A DNA stretch of 64,000 nt from assembly GCA_018136815.1 (NCBI GenBank), contig CM030941.1, positions 991,582 through 1,055,581 on the forward strand, read 5' to 3'. Positions 32,495-42,618 of the stretch are shown in pieces (the first letter of the stretch is position 1; each line of letters starts with the position of its first letter). The DNA comes from Isochrysis galbana. Taxonomy: Eukaryota; Haptophyta; Isochrysidales; Isochrysidaceae. The notes under the pieces were generated by a model. That model was not told the origin of the DNA, did no database searches, and saw only the letters and a list, made by a program, of their open reading frames with translations. A program made the translations under genes and the position numbers.

Positions 32495-33049
32495 GCCGCC
32501 AGCGTTTTCTTCCATAAACACCCGTTTTCCTCAATAAACACCCTTATATCCATACTCTCACCGACGAGAGTTTCGTTGTAGTGTTGAAAAGTCGCAAGGC
32601 ACCGCCATAAGAACGACCATAAGATTGATCGTAACAGCACCGTAAGATTGAGGTATGAACAGAGACAGAGTACGAGGTGACTGCCAGCGAAATGGGACAG
32701 GCACCCTGACAGCTTACGGGGGGGAATAGCGCCTGGGGGCTCGAGGACAGCCCCCCGATAGCTATCGGCGCCCGTCGTTTTCCCCCAATAGCTATTGGCG
32801 CCCGTCGTTTTCCCCCCAATAGCTATCGGGGGCCGCCTTTCGCCCCCGATAGCTATTGGGGGCCGACCTTAAAACGCGATAGCTCCCCGGGGGACGTAAA
32901 ATCTCCGGATAGCTCTCGGGGGATTTTCTCGGTCCCCCGATAGCTCTCGGTGGGGCTGTTGGCGATCGGGAGAAAATTTCCCCCCGATAGCTCCTGGGGG
33001 CCCCCGGTAGCTCCTGGGGGGCGTTGGCTCCTGGGGGGTAACAGCTATA
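32495..33049 (-). repeat. 5' LTR of the minus-strand element, palindrome array
   Basis: On the minus strand it begins TGTTACCCCCCAGGAGCC at 33049 and ends near GAAGAAAACGCTG, directly upstream of the gag fragment. The U3 half (32736-33040) is an array of about ten imperfect palindromes on a GATAGCTATC core flanked by C5/G5 (for example CCCCCGATAGCTATTGGGGG). A second copy lies at 45443-45965, and partial copies at 58640-58690 and 59130-59192. Confidence 0.7.
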
Positions 33050-33138
33050 CTACTACGAGTAAGTTCTAACGCCATCCTTTCCCGCGTGTCAAGAGTACGA
33101 GTACTTCATGGACTTTCTCCTGCTCTGTACAGGTCGCC

Positions 33139-34891
33139 ATGCGCGCGCTGCTCGCGCTGCTGCTGGCATTCTCCGCCCTGGCCCGCGCGGCGATACCAGG
33201 GCGATACAAGGGTCCCTTGCTCGCCATCTACGCCCAACCCCCCCTCATGCGAATCGTCAGGTCACGCACGCGGAGGCAGGTGGCGGACAAGAGGGACGTC
33301 GAGTCGTTGTGGGTTAAGGCGTCCACCCGCAGCAGTGCCCACGCACAAGACGTCTGGCCCACGCAGCCTGAGGGCCTGACAGAGTGGGTAGACGACTATG
33401 CTGCCTGCATACATCTTGGCATTACCCAGCGATCGCATCGCCGCCGATCAGGCGGCAGGGCTGCTCAGCTTTGACCAGCCACCCTCCAGGCATCCTCTCC
33501 CGCGTCTTCGCATCGTGTGGATCGAAGACAGCACCTATCACTATTGCTTGCAGTGGAGCTACTATTGTGAGATTAAGCACGCCATGGGGAAACTTCATGA
33601 CTTGTGCACACTGACCGAAGATGGCCATCAGTGCATCGGGCTCAATAGCACGTTCAAGCCAAATCTTGCCGTCGTTGGCCCACACTACGCAAGTAACATC
33701 CACCGCCCGGATGCAACACTTGGGTTCGACCGAGCAGCTAACCCACATCTTCCAATAGTGATCATGCAGAACAAAATGTATTCTAATGCCGGAAGCTCAG
33801 AGATGGCAGGCCAGGTGAACGCAAAGCTCCAGTGGGCCCGAACAATTGGCGCAGTCGCTGCCTTTACTTTCTTGACCCGCTACCACGAATTCACGGCCAA
33901 GTCTGGTGTGCCGCACTACTGGATGCCCTTTGGAGTGAATACAGGGCTTTTTGGCAAGCATGCGGGCAACTTCGATGCACAGCGCTTTGACATTGGGTTC
34001 ACCGGAGCTAGCAATTCGAAATACCCAATGCGTGAGGGCATCCTTGGCGTTATCAAATCTCTCAACGTGACCTCCTACCTTGGGACATGGAGCCAAACTG
34101 TGCTCAATCGTGCAGACAAGCGCGCATGGAGGACGCTGAGCCATGCGAATTATGCCGCACAAATCGCCCAAACCAAGATGTGGGTGAGCACGACAGGCCC
34201 CGAGAACATCGTGGGGACACGCTTCTTCGAAGTTATGGCATCGGGGACGACTTTGTTGCTCTGCAATCGTCCAAGTCCGGCGACGCTGAAAGTGACACCG
34301 TGGGTTTACGACGGATTGTTTGAGGAGGGTGTTCATGCTGTGCTCTTCGATGGTTTAGATGACTTGCGTGCGAAGATATTCTATTACTTGCGCAACGAGC
34401 CTGCAAGGCGTCGTATCGTCACTGCAGCAGCGTCGCTAACGCGTGCTCGCCACTCTTGGGATGCACGCGCTCGCTTTGTGACTGAGGCCACTATGAGTGC
34501 CATTGGCAAACATCCCCAAGGCAAGCCCTACTACGTCCCATTAGCACAGCCCCAATCGCAGCATTCAAATGCAATCTTCATTGGGTGTTGGAGCAACAGC
34601 GATCTGCCTCCCGGCTATCAAGAACTCAAACCGCGCACACGGCTAGCCTGGTTTACGGTGTCTACTTGCGAATCTCAATGCTACAAGCGCAACTACTCAA
34701 CTTTTGCTCTCCACGGGGGTGGATTTTCCAATGGCATGGCTCACAGGCTTGCAAGGTGTTCATGTGGGCAGATACCACCTGATCAGAGGCGACGTCCTCA
34801 GCCACTCGCCTCATGCGACTATAGCTGCACTCTCTACGATCTACGGCCATGTGGCGGAAGAATGTATGCTCTATATCACATCCGCAACTAA
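33139..34891 (+). CDS. Secreted/Golgi glycosyltransferase with C-terminal WSC domain
   Basis: ATG 33139 opens a signal peptide (LLALLLAFSALARAA). The main frame (about 33380-34891) carries AYILALPSDR, then HYWMPFGVNTGLFG, DIGFTGASNSKYPMREGIL, the PF13524-like glycosyl-transferase core FFEVMASGTTLLLCNRPSP, then EEGVHAVLFDGLDDLRAKI and ARHSWDARARF. From 34575 a WSC domain follows (FIGCWSNSD, then STCESQCYKRNYSTFAL, CSCGQ, CDYSCTLYD, CGGRMYALYHI), a cysteine-rich carbohydrate-binding module. The signal-peptide frame and the main frame differ, so an intron or frameshift lies between about 33280 and 33400; I could not place it. It probably acts in the secretory pathway on glycoproteins or wall glycans. 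Confidence 0.78.
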
Positions 34892-35043
34892 TAACTAGCC
34901 CTCAACCTCTCTTTCTATGCATGTCCTATTTAGTCCTGCTGCACCATTTTATTGGTCAAGTCTCCGCCTCTCCACAATAATGAACGGAGGGACTATCGCC
35001 GCACCGGTGGCCGGTGGTAGTCATCCTTTTTTGTTAATTAAGC

Positions 35044-35322
35044 ACAAACAGAAGACAATCCGTCGGAATCGCTTAAGTATGTCGCAACGTTGGATGGCGT
35101 GAACACTATCAACATCCTCAGCAACTTCAAGCACGAAGGCGACTTGCTCAATGACGGCGATTGGATCCTTACCAACTGCGGTGGCCCTTCGCGAAGGATT
35201 CTCCTGATTGAGGGGATGGTAGAAGTCGTTGACAGTAACATGCATGCTGACATTGTCGTGATGGGAAAGGGGGGCACGAGCCCCCCTCTCTCTCCACTCC
35301 TCGAACTATCAGTAAACTGATA
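35044..35322 (+). CDS. Unidentified short ORF, coding-like
   Basis: 92 codons without a clear ATG start: SLKYVATLDGVNTINILSNF, then DLLNDGDWILTNCGG and LLIEGMVEVVDSNMHADIV. The residue composition looks like real protein rather than repeat translation, but I do not recognise a family. It ends inside a GGGGGGCACGAGCCCCCC hairpin (35271-35288), a word also found at 11683 and 44187, so it may be a gene fragment carried by a mobile element. Confidence 0.3.
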
Positions 35323-35327
35323 GGGTC

Positions 35328-35680
35328 ATGGAGCGCGCGCCGCCTCCTTGCATGGCGCACCCAGAAGCAGCGACCTTCGCTATTGCCCCCCCTAGACGGG
35401 CGACGGAGATAGAAGCCAAGATACCGCTGGAGGTATTGGACGACCCGGAGGCGGGAGAGATGATTAGCCTCCTCTGGAGGAGACTATATCCAGCCCTATG
35501 TGCGCAGGGATTGCTCTCAGCTTGACTCCCAATTCTGCTTCTTGTGAACGTGTGTTCTCTTTGCCTTTGCTTGCGTGCATGTTTCCTTCCGTTCGTGCTT
35601 CGTCTTTGTCTGACCAGGTTGAAGCATCCGTGATGTTGCGCTACAATCGCAACAAGCGTACGCGTGAGTGTGAGTGAGTG
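35328..35680 (+). pseudogene. hAT transposase C-terminal fragment
   Basis: LLWRRLYPALCAQGLLSA is followed after a one-base shift by LTPNSASCERVFSLPLLACM and SLSDQVEASVMLRYNRNK, the same dimerisation signature as the copy at 9580-9730. The stop at 35523-35525 and the shift show decay. Confidence 0.7.
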
Positions 35681-36381
35681 TGAAAAACACATTGATGCAT
35701 GATGCACAAGGAGTGTATGGCGTGGAGCCAAGAATACATGCACGTGATCGTGTGATTGTGCAATGACTACGCGCCATTCCGCAGCTCACGCAACACGAAA
35801 TATATATTTGATATTTGACAACGGGATATTCCACGTGATATTTGGGCAGCCGCCGGCATATTTTCCGCATATTTTTGCGAGACATTTGGGCGGCCCAAAC
35901 GAGACATTTCCGCCAAGCCCTAGACATAAAACATTGTAATTATTTTATCTCTCGCTCTCTCTCTCCGTCTCTCGCGACGTGTTTAAAACGGAAGACTGGA
36001 GATCATCGCATCGCGGTGACGATCCTCAACACCGGAGGTCGATGCGCTGACCCTGTCGTCTTTCTGGCAGAATGCACACGCAAGCAGCAAGCACAAGTGA
36101 CACTCGCGTAGAACGGTGCACATAGTCTTCAACTTCAATTATTCTGAGAATATTCTGGCTTCAGGGCCGCGCGCGTAGTGAGACCATTAAGTAGTTTTTG
36201 TTTGAGAATATTCTGGGGCAGGATCATATATCATATATAAAAAAAGTAATTCAGCATAGCACACACAAGCACAAAAATATGAGTAAGCCACATATGACAT
36301 ATCCTATAGTAACGTTTTCCTCTAGTTTTGTTGTACTCACACCTGCATAGACCACTCACTGGAAGCCAAATGGCTGTTAGA
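35681..36381. other. Intergenic; LTR fragment, no gene seen
   Basis: 35946-35984 repeats the CTCTCTCTCCGTCTCTCGCGACGTG block found at 10737-10772. The rest holds short AT-rich words (GAGAATATTCTGG twice at 36144 and 36203) and nothing recognisable as a gene. Confidence 0.4.
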
Positions 36382-36960
36382 TTAAGACATTGCTTCCCTT
36401 GACCTGAGGCCCTCCTCGACGATATCCTCTTCACTATCATCCTCAAGCTCCACCTTTGATTCGTCCTCGTTCACAGTGCCCAGTGAGGAGACAATCTTCA
36501 GAGACCTCATCATACGGATTTTGAGGATGGCGATGTGCGCTCCAGCATCAGCTTCGCCTCCGTCATGGGAGTTGGCTTGCTGAGTTTTCAACTCGGCTTC
36601 AGCGGCCGAGGCGATGTCTCGTGCCTGCTCTAAAGTTTTTTGCCGAGCGTTTGGATGCATGGTTGCCACGTAGGAAACAAACAGCTCAAACGCCTCTTTC
36701 GGAAGCCTTGTAGGATCGGGCCAGGTGCGCAGCAAGTGCGTCTGACGGCTCTTGCTGAATTTCCATTCTCCCTCTTCACCCTCTCGCCACCTTTGCAGAT
36801 ATTCTAATGCAGCTTGACCAGTGCCTGCGTGATCGTGAACTTGCTCTGTGGACGTGCTGGCTTTCTCCGGTGCATGGCGCGAGGGCTGTCTCGCTCTCGC
36901 TCGAGCGCGCTTACGCTTCTGGATTTTGCTCTTCCGCTTGGAGCTCGTTTTGGCGGGCAT
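36382..36960 (-). CDS. WKF-domain protein (C7orf50 family)
   Basis: 192 aa, single exon, ATG at 36960. The N-terminus is strongly basic (SKRKSKIQKRKRARARARQ), a nuclear/nucleolar signal. The core is LEYLQRWREGEEGEWKFSKS, then QTHLLRTWPDPTRLPKEAFE and LFVSYVATMHPNARQKTLE, with the diagnostic WKF tripeptide. The C-terminus is acidic (ELEDDSEEDIVEE). The family is nucleolar and thought to be connected with ribosome biogenesis; the molecular role is unproven. The length agrees with animal homologues. The 5' flank (36961-37080) has an AT-rich stretch but no clear TATA box. Confidence 0.85.
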   Translation of the reverse strand: MPAKTSSKRKSKIQKRKRARARARQPSRHAPEKASTSTEQVHDHAGTGQAALEYLQRWREGEEGEWKFSKSRQTHLLRTWPDPTRLPKEAFELFVSYVATMHPNARQKTLEQARDIASAAEAELKTQQANSHDGGEADAGAHIAILKIRMMRSLKIVSSLGTVNEDESKVELEDDSEEDIVEEGLRSREAMS

Positions 36961-37329
36961 TTGGGCGTCCCAGGCGGAGATCGATCGACCCTCTCAGATG
37001 CTCCGACGACGGGGACGGGACGAAAGCCGCTTGCGGGTAGAGGCTATCTTTCATTTTCAGCCGACTTTCTACTATAATAGAGCTATAATTGAAACGTTGT
37101 GTAGGTTTGAACACAATCTTTTCCGAGAGCACGAGAGCACACCAAGGCACAAGGCACAAGGCACATACAATGGACGAGCCATTCGCCAACCACGCACACC
37201 GCACACCCCATTGCGGGGTAGAGGCTCCGTTGCCGACGAGTGCCACGGTCTACGAACGGTCCCACAAACGGCAAACGGCACTAGCACTCGGGTTAATGTT
37301 AGTTAAACCTTGAGCCTTGAACCATAATT

Positions 37330-38290
37330 TATTAACCCTCGTGTATGCCTAGTCCTCCTGGAGGACGAGAGGACGATGATCGCGTCTAGAGTACATATGG
37401 CTATAGTTAGAGCCCACAGGGGCCTTGGGAGGGCCATAGGGGTCCTCTCCAGGTTGTGCGTGATGAGGGCCGGGGGGGACCCGATGCACATCGCGTCATA
37501 CGCACGCACGGCGCGCACCGGTGATTGCAACTCATCACACATGTCCCGTGATAGACTTATGTCATATTGCCTCTTTACGTTATTATGTGCCTCGGGGACC
37601 CTAGATGTGAAACACGGCAGGGGGGGCATCCAAACACAGCAAATACAGCCTGTTTTTGGCTTTTCTAGAAACACGGGAACCTCGCAAACACGGCGTGCTG
37701 CTAGGGAGGGCGTTTGAAACACGGTGAAAACGGGCTGTTTTTGGCCTGTGTACAAACACGGTGAACCCGTGTTTACCATGTAGGTCGGGGACACCGTAGA
37801 GAAAAAAGTTATGCGCACGCACGCACGCACGGCGTCCCCGCAGGGGCCCGATGCACATCGCGCCGTACCACAAGGGCACCGTGGAGAAAAAGTTGCTATG
37901 CGCACGCACGGCGTCCCGCGCCGTCTCCAATTCCATATTAACGATAACATAACATTCTAAGCAAAAACAAAACTACCACCTGGTCCTCTTTCGACGGAAC
38001 GCGACTTCTCAGGCTGCTCGCCGCTCGATCTTCTTGTGCCGGCTTGGTGCGTGACACCGCGACTGGTGGAGCGAGTAGTGCGTCTGGCAGCAAAAAAAAG
38101 GTGGGGGGGGGGGGGGGGGTGTGCGCGCGTTCAGCCCTTCCGGACGAAAAGCACACCCGTGGAGCACTCGCGCATATACATACAACATACAATGGAGCAT
38201 GTGCGTGAGCGCGCGCGCGCGTGCAATGCTTCGCTCAGACTATAAAAATTCAGGCCGGCTGTAAAACTTGTATCTTGTATTTTTGTCTTA
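37330..38290. other. Repeat-rich region without host gene
   Basis: Contains the MITE at 37600-37784, GC-rich words GCGCACGCACGGCG (37498-37520 and 37808-37915) related to 44900-45180, a GACGGAACGCGAC repeat (37981-38004) and a G20 run (38100-38120). Confidence 0.5.
37600..37784. mobile_element. 185-bp hAT-like MITE with 8-bp TSD (word AAACACGG)
   Basis: Left terminus CCTAGATGTGAAACACGG, right terminus CCGTGTTTACCATGTAGG (inverted). The element is flanked by perfect direct repeats TCGGGGAC (37592-37599 and 37785-37792). The interior contains AAACACGG or its complement at least seven times, forming several hairpins. It has no coding capacity. The 8-bp duplication fits hAT transposition. Confidence 0.8.
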
Positions 38291-38330
38291 AATTGAATGA
38301 AGAAACCCATACTTTACGTTAAAAAGATCG

Positions 38331-38357
38331 CATGGTCCTATTTCGACGGAACGCGAC
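38331..38357 (+). repeat. Copy of the GACGGAACGCGAC repeat
   Basis: TGGTCCTATTTCGACGGAAC continues into GCGAC after an A-rich stretch. Other copies are at 28831-28857, 37981-38004, 61314-61341 (+) and 61011-61035 (-). Confidence 0.7.
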
Positions 38358-38699
38358 CTCAGGGGGGGGGGGGGGATGGTACGCCGCGTACAGCAGCGAA
38401 GTGGGGGTGGGGGTGGCGGGCGGGCGGAAGCGGTCCGGCTCCGCTCGGCGCCATCGGTCCGACGTCCGATTTTTTAGCCAGATCATAGTACTCTTTGCTC
38501 TTTGGTTTTTATTTCAGTTGTCTACGTGTCTCATCATGTGCGATGACGAGACGCCAAGTGCACGATTTCAGTTCCTCGCTCCCGACGACATACAGATACA
38601 GGCACGCCTACCGAAAAAAAAGGACGAGAATATGTACATGCGCGCTCACCACGGAATTCTGCCAAGCTCAGCGGTACAGTCGCACAGCGAATCGACCCT

Positions 38700-39743
38700 T
38701 CAATGAGTTCCGCCCTTTTGCAAGCTCTCGAGGATGGCTGTCTGAGGTGTATCTCCACACGCTACCTTCTCTTTGAACATGGCCTGTGCCTGTTGCCAAA
38801 CAGACTGCATTGCATGGGCCGCACGAGCTTCCTTGCGGTCTGGGAGGGAGAGAGTATCGATTTCAGGTTCTCCTTGAAAGGCCCGTGTCCACCAGACGAT
38901 CACACCGTGAGGTACTTGCTTCCGAAGGCTCACTCGCAGCACGCGACGACCACCTTCGGACGCTGGCTCGTAATCGGTGAGTTCCCAAGCTAGTCCAGTG
39001 TCCTCGTCAGGCTGCTCCACAGGGTATGCCAATGTTTTGCAAAAGTACGGGGATTCCTTGGGCGCGCCGCCGTATTCTACTAATAGCTTCAAAGCCGCGG
39101 TGGGATCGGACGCTTGGATGAGCTGAGGCCGGACTTGTTTGGCGCGAGTCGTTGGGGGCATGAGAATGGAAATTTCTACTTCATCCCGTGTTTGCCGCCA
39201 TAAGTGCGACTCCTGAATCGCTCCATTTCGACTGAGTCTAGCTGCCAGAGCCGAGAAGGAATCTCTCTGTGCATTCGCAGCTTGTGGTAAGGATGAACCA
39301 GAGGTGCAAATGATCTCTCGAAGTCTACGCTCCTCGTCGGCATCCAGTGCATCCTCTTCGCGTTCATCTGGATGGCTGTCAGACGTCTTCATGGTGGAGG
39401 GTGAGTTGCTCATGTTGGAAGGATCAGCAGTAGAGCTAGTGGGGGGGAAGCCTTGGCCAGCAGCAGCAACAGCATCGTCTCCGCTCTCTCCGTCCTCACT
39501 CTCCTCCTCCTCGTCGATCACCATCTTGTCCCACCTGGAGTAATCGAGGGAGTGCTTGGCCAACCGCATGCTAGAGCTATGCGGAGGCGGGGCAGTGGTG
39601 GGCGGTGCCTGCTGCAGAGCGCCGAGGGTGATGCGAGAAGGACCTTCGAGACGCGTCACGCGTGGCCTGCCTGGCCTCTGTTCCTCCTCCTCCTCCTCCT
39701 CGAGCTGCATCCGCTCCCACTTGGAGTAATCGGTCACGGGCAT
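38700..39743 (-). CDS. NudC-like CS-domain co-chaperone
   Basis: 347 aa, ATG at 39743, no intron needed. The N-terminal half is acidic and disordered with two copies of a DYSKW/DYSRWDKM motif followed by Glu runs (residues 4-22 and 67-84). The C-terminal half is a CS (p23/NudC) domain: HLWRQTRDEVEISILMP, then LAWELTDYE, RVLRVSLRKQ, IVWWTRAFQGEPEIDTLSL, with the WW and the GEPEIDT that typify NudC proteins. A terminal helix follows (AHAMQSVWQQAQAMFKEK). NudC proteins work with Hsp90 and dynein-pathway clients. It is divergent from the PH-like gene at 40113. Confidence 0.82.
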   Translation of the reverse strand: MPVTDYSKWERMQLEEEEEEEQRPGRPRVTRLEGPSRITLGALQQAPPTTAPPPHSSSMRLAKHSLDYSRWDKMVIDEEEESEDGESGDDAVAAAGQGFPPTSSTADPSNMSNSPSTMKTSDSHPDEREEDALDADEERRLREIICTSGSSLPQAANAQRDSFSALAARLSRNGAIQESHLWRQTRDEVEISILMPPTTRAKQVRPQLIQASDPTAALKLLVEYGGAPKESPYFCKTLAYPVEQPDEDTGLAWELTDYEPASEGGRRVLRVSLRKQVPHGVIVWWTRAFQGEPEIDTLSLPDRKEARAAHAMQSVWQQAQAMFKEKVACGDTPQTAILESLQKGGTH

Positions 39744-40112
39744 CGCCGAGGCGTCTCCCTTTGTCGTCTATCCGTGGATTCGACTACTTGTAGAGTACTC
39801 CTAGGGGTACATATGAGTATAGAGCTCTAAAGTAGGTGGAGTATAGAGAGCCCTACTCTAGAGCTATGCTTTATGCTTTAGGTGGAGTACACTACTCTAG
39901 AGCTCTACTCTACTCTAGAGTACTCTAGGAGTAACTAAGAATGGGTAGCAAGCAGGATGGGACTCCGTTGCCGAGGATGGCTAGAGTACGATGCTAGAGG
40001 ATCCCATCTAGCATCTAAGGATTAAACTAGCAGAAGAAGAAAACTTTGACAGGAGAGCGAGGAGCGGAGAGAAGCGGCGCCCAGGGGAGCGAGAGCGCCC
40101 GCCGATCGCTCG
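39744..40112. promoter_or_regulatory. Divergent promoter region with CTCTAGAG/TACTC palindromes
   Basis: 39785-39915 is built from repeated TACTCTAGAGCTC, GAGTACTC and TTTAGGTGGAGTA words, many of them palindromic. Closely similar words occur at 5127-5165, also between divergent genes. Confidence 0.45.
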
Positions 40113-41026
40113 ATGGCGGATCGGATCCTCCCTCTCGTCTGCCCATGCCTATTTGGGGAGGACATTCGAAACGAGCCAAAGAAGCTGATGGAGCTGACGC
40201 CCTGTAAGTCATCGACGTCCGACGACGAGGCCTCGAGCAGTTCCCTCGGCGGGCGGGCCCAGGGGCTCCTCGGCATGGCGATGGCACCTGTTGCAAGGTT
40301 CCAGCAGCAGCGGGCTGAGGAGGCGGCGCGGAGAGAGCGCGCCGCGGCGCTCATGGAAGGGATGAACATGAAGCTACTTCAGTCGCGTGGTTCGATCCCT
40401 GTGCGCATCGCCCTCTCTAGGGACTCGGCCATGGTGACTTACCAGTCTCTGAACGGCACCTCAGAGTCTGGAGTGATTTCGCTCGCCATCGTTCGAGAAG
40501 TCAAGCCCGTGGTATCAGGTGGCATTTTACGATCGCAAACTCCGGTGCCCATGCAATGGATGGTGAGATCATACGCGCACAGATGCCCTGGCAGCTGCTG
40601 GCATCAGTGTTAGTGAATACCCGTGACTCTCGCCCTCTCTACGGTGATAGATAGTTGCGGATGACGAGACGCTCAAACTGGAAGCCCCGACCGAATCTGT
40701 GAAGGAGCAGTGGATGACCACGATAGCCGATCTAGCAAAGCGACAGGTGAGAAAACAGTATATTGTGTACAGTGGTTGTCTTGCGAATCAATGCCCGGCC
40801 AGGGAATCACGCACAGGGCTGGCCGTAGCATTATGGCATGGCCATTGCTTAATTTCAACCTTAGGCGGAGGCCAAAGTTCAGCGCAAGATGGGGTACACA
40901 CGGAAAAAGCTGCACGAGTTGGACGAGCGTAAGAAGGAAGCAGAGCGGCGCAAGGCTGAAGTCTTGAAAACTTGTGGTTCTGGGGGCATGAAACACACGG
41001 CTGCTGCAATGATGAACCGGCGATGA
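40113..41026 (+). CDS. PH-like domain protein, three exons
   Basis: Exons 40113..40518, 40655..40746 and 40865..41026 join in phase (donors CAG/GTGGCA and CAG/GTGAGA; acceptors ATAG and TTAG) to 219 aa ending MMNRR. The start is MADRILPLVCPCLFGED; the CPC could be lipidated. The middle shows PH-type strands (SIPVRIALSRDSAMVTY, then VISLAIVREVKPV, then DETLKLEAPTESVKEQW) ending in the C-terminal helix with the conserved Trp. The tail is a basic coiled coil (VQRKMGYTRKKLHELDERKK). It is probably a membrane- or cytoskeleton-associated adaptor; the partner is unknown. Confidence 0.68.
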
Positions 41027-41499
41027 ATTGACAATCTTGCACGCAACCTAAATATCCTGAAATCTCTCGCGAAGGAACGCCCAAAACTGAGCCAAATTTT
41101 CTGGTTAGTCTGTCGATCTCTGGCCGTGTTTGTTGCGTACACCAACAAGAGAATCTGCTCGAGACTACTGATGCCCGAGTCTAGAAGTCAATTTGCCGCA
41201 TTTTCAAATGGAGCGCAATGAATGCAACAACAAGATGTAGCAGGGCGGCGCGCTTGTCGCGCATTGTAGTTCTGGGAGAGAGTCGCCTCTAGAGGATAGT
41301 GGTAGCCCTGTTTCCATCCAGCATATTTGGCCAGTGACACCGTGATACTTCGCAGGTATGCGGTAGGCATTGTGCAAGTGTAGGAGATGAGCTCTCCTAC
41401 TCTAAGCTCCTCTAGACTTCTCTCTTGCATGCTCTTCGTTGGCGGCACTAGGTCGCCAAGCGCAAGTCTTGTTCACATGCTACGAGGCAAGATTGCAAG

Positions 41500-41600
41500 G
41501 CTACAAAAAAACATCTGAAGATTCAGGGTTACACGCCTACTGCTAGACTGTGGTATCTACTACTTTCCAGCCGACACCGCCCTTACTTCTTACTTCCCTT
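41500..41600 (-). repeat. Arm of foldback element family (AATCTTCAGATGTTTTT)
   Basis: AAAAAAACATCTGAAGATTC, then TACACGCCTACTGCTAGACT and GCCGACACCGCCCTTAC match, in the same order, the right arm of the element at 60690-61135. Only one arm is present. Confidence 0.5.
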
Positions 41601-41786
41601 CGCTCCAGCCCTCGTTCCCTTCCCCCCTCTCTCTTCCTTTGCCTATCCACTACGACAACGCCAAATTCAACAGTGACTACGTAGTAAGGAGAATGATCGA
41701 GAGATTCACCACGCTTTGCAAAGCGGCATTACGCATTACACGGCAACAGCAACAGCACGGACGCCTCCAGAAGCGCCAAAGCAGAC

Positions 41787-41966
41787 ATGGGACGCCAACC
41801 GAAGAAGCGTATCGACCTCAATGAATTCCGCCCGATCTTTGAGACTACCGACGACAACGAACTTGTACCAGGCCGTAAACTGACAGAACTAGCTAAACGA
41901 TTAAAAATAGAGCCTATATTCAAACAAGCAAATAGAGCCAAACAGGATGATCAAGATCAAGGATAA
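41787..41966 (+). CDS. Small hypothetical protein (59 aa)
   Basis: ATG at 41787: MGRQPKKRIDLNEFRPIFET, then DDNELVPGRKLTELAKRLKI, ending DQDQG. It is charged, with protein-like composition and lower GC than the neighbouring genes. The frame is open upstream to about 41694, so it may be the tail of a longer, broken coding sequence. No family recognised. Confidence 0.3.
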   Translation: MGRQPKKRIDLNEFRPIFETTDDNELVPGRKLTELAKRLKIEPIFKQANRAKQDDQDQG

Positions 41967-42618
41967 AACAGGGCGCGGAAGGTATAGCACCCTCAACCAA
42001 GTAAACCGTAACCCGCTGGGGGAGGCCGGACGGCCGGGCCCCCACACGTAGGGAAACATAACCCTCGGACACCAATAACCAACGCAGAAGGCCTGTTTGC
42101 GCGTTTTTTCTTGTTACGCATCGCTGTGGGGGCTACCGTGGGGGGCCTGGGGTCCAAAGCGCGCCGGATATGTGCCAGTTACACCTATCCGGTCACCACA
42201 TCCAAAAATCTTGTAATGAATCCTCAATCTTGACTTGGTCAATTTTCACCCTTAGAAATAGAAATTAAAATAGCTGTTTGACCGCCCCCGCCATACCCAT
42301 TGACATTGACCCCTACTTATAAAAGTAGGCGAACCCGATGCTGCGCGATGTAAGGAATGCGCGGAGGATTTGCGCGATGCGCACGCTCCACCACGAAATA
42401 CGAGTTCTGCTATTGTACCCGAAATGCAGACGTGTGTGGCGGGTGGCGGGAGTGGTGACGTCCAAAGATAACATTAGAGTGTACTCCTAGTTTACAGGGT
42501 GGCATTCCCATTGATGAAGTAAGGTTTAAAGTCTCTCTCTCTCTAAGGATGATCTAAAAGCAAGTGCCCCGCTCCACCCCCCGGCTGCAGCAGTGACCGG
42601 CTCTCTGGGAGGCGGCGC
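41967..42618. other. Intergenic, no gene seen
   Basis: AT-richer than the surroundings. CCTACTTATAAAAGTAGGC (42311-42329) is a near-palindrome containing a TATAAAA core; nearly the same word occurs at 63160-63179. A CT run (42533-42545) lies just before the TM-SAM gene. Confidence 0.35.

Noticed and set aside
32736-33040. CRISPR-like array of short palindromic repeats
   Set aside because: Units are self-palindromic, variable in spacing, lie inside an LTR of a eukaryotic retroelement and have no unique spacers or cas genes.
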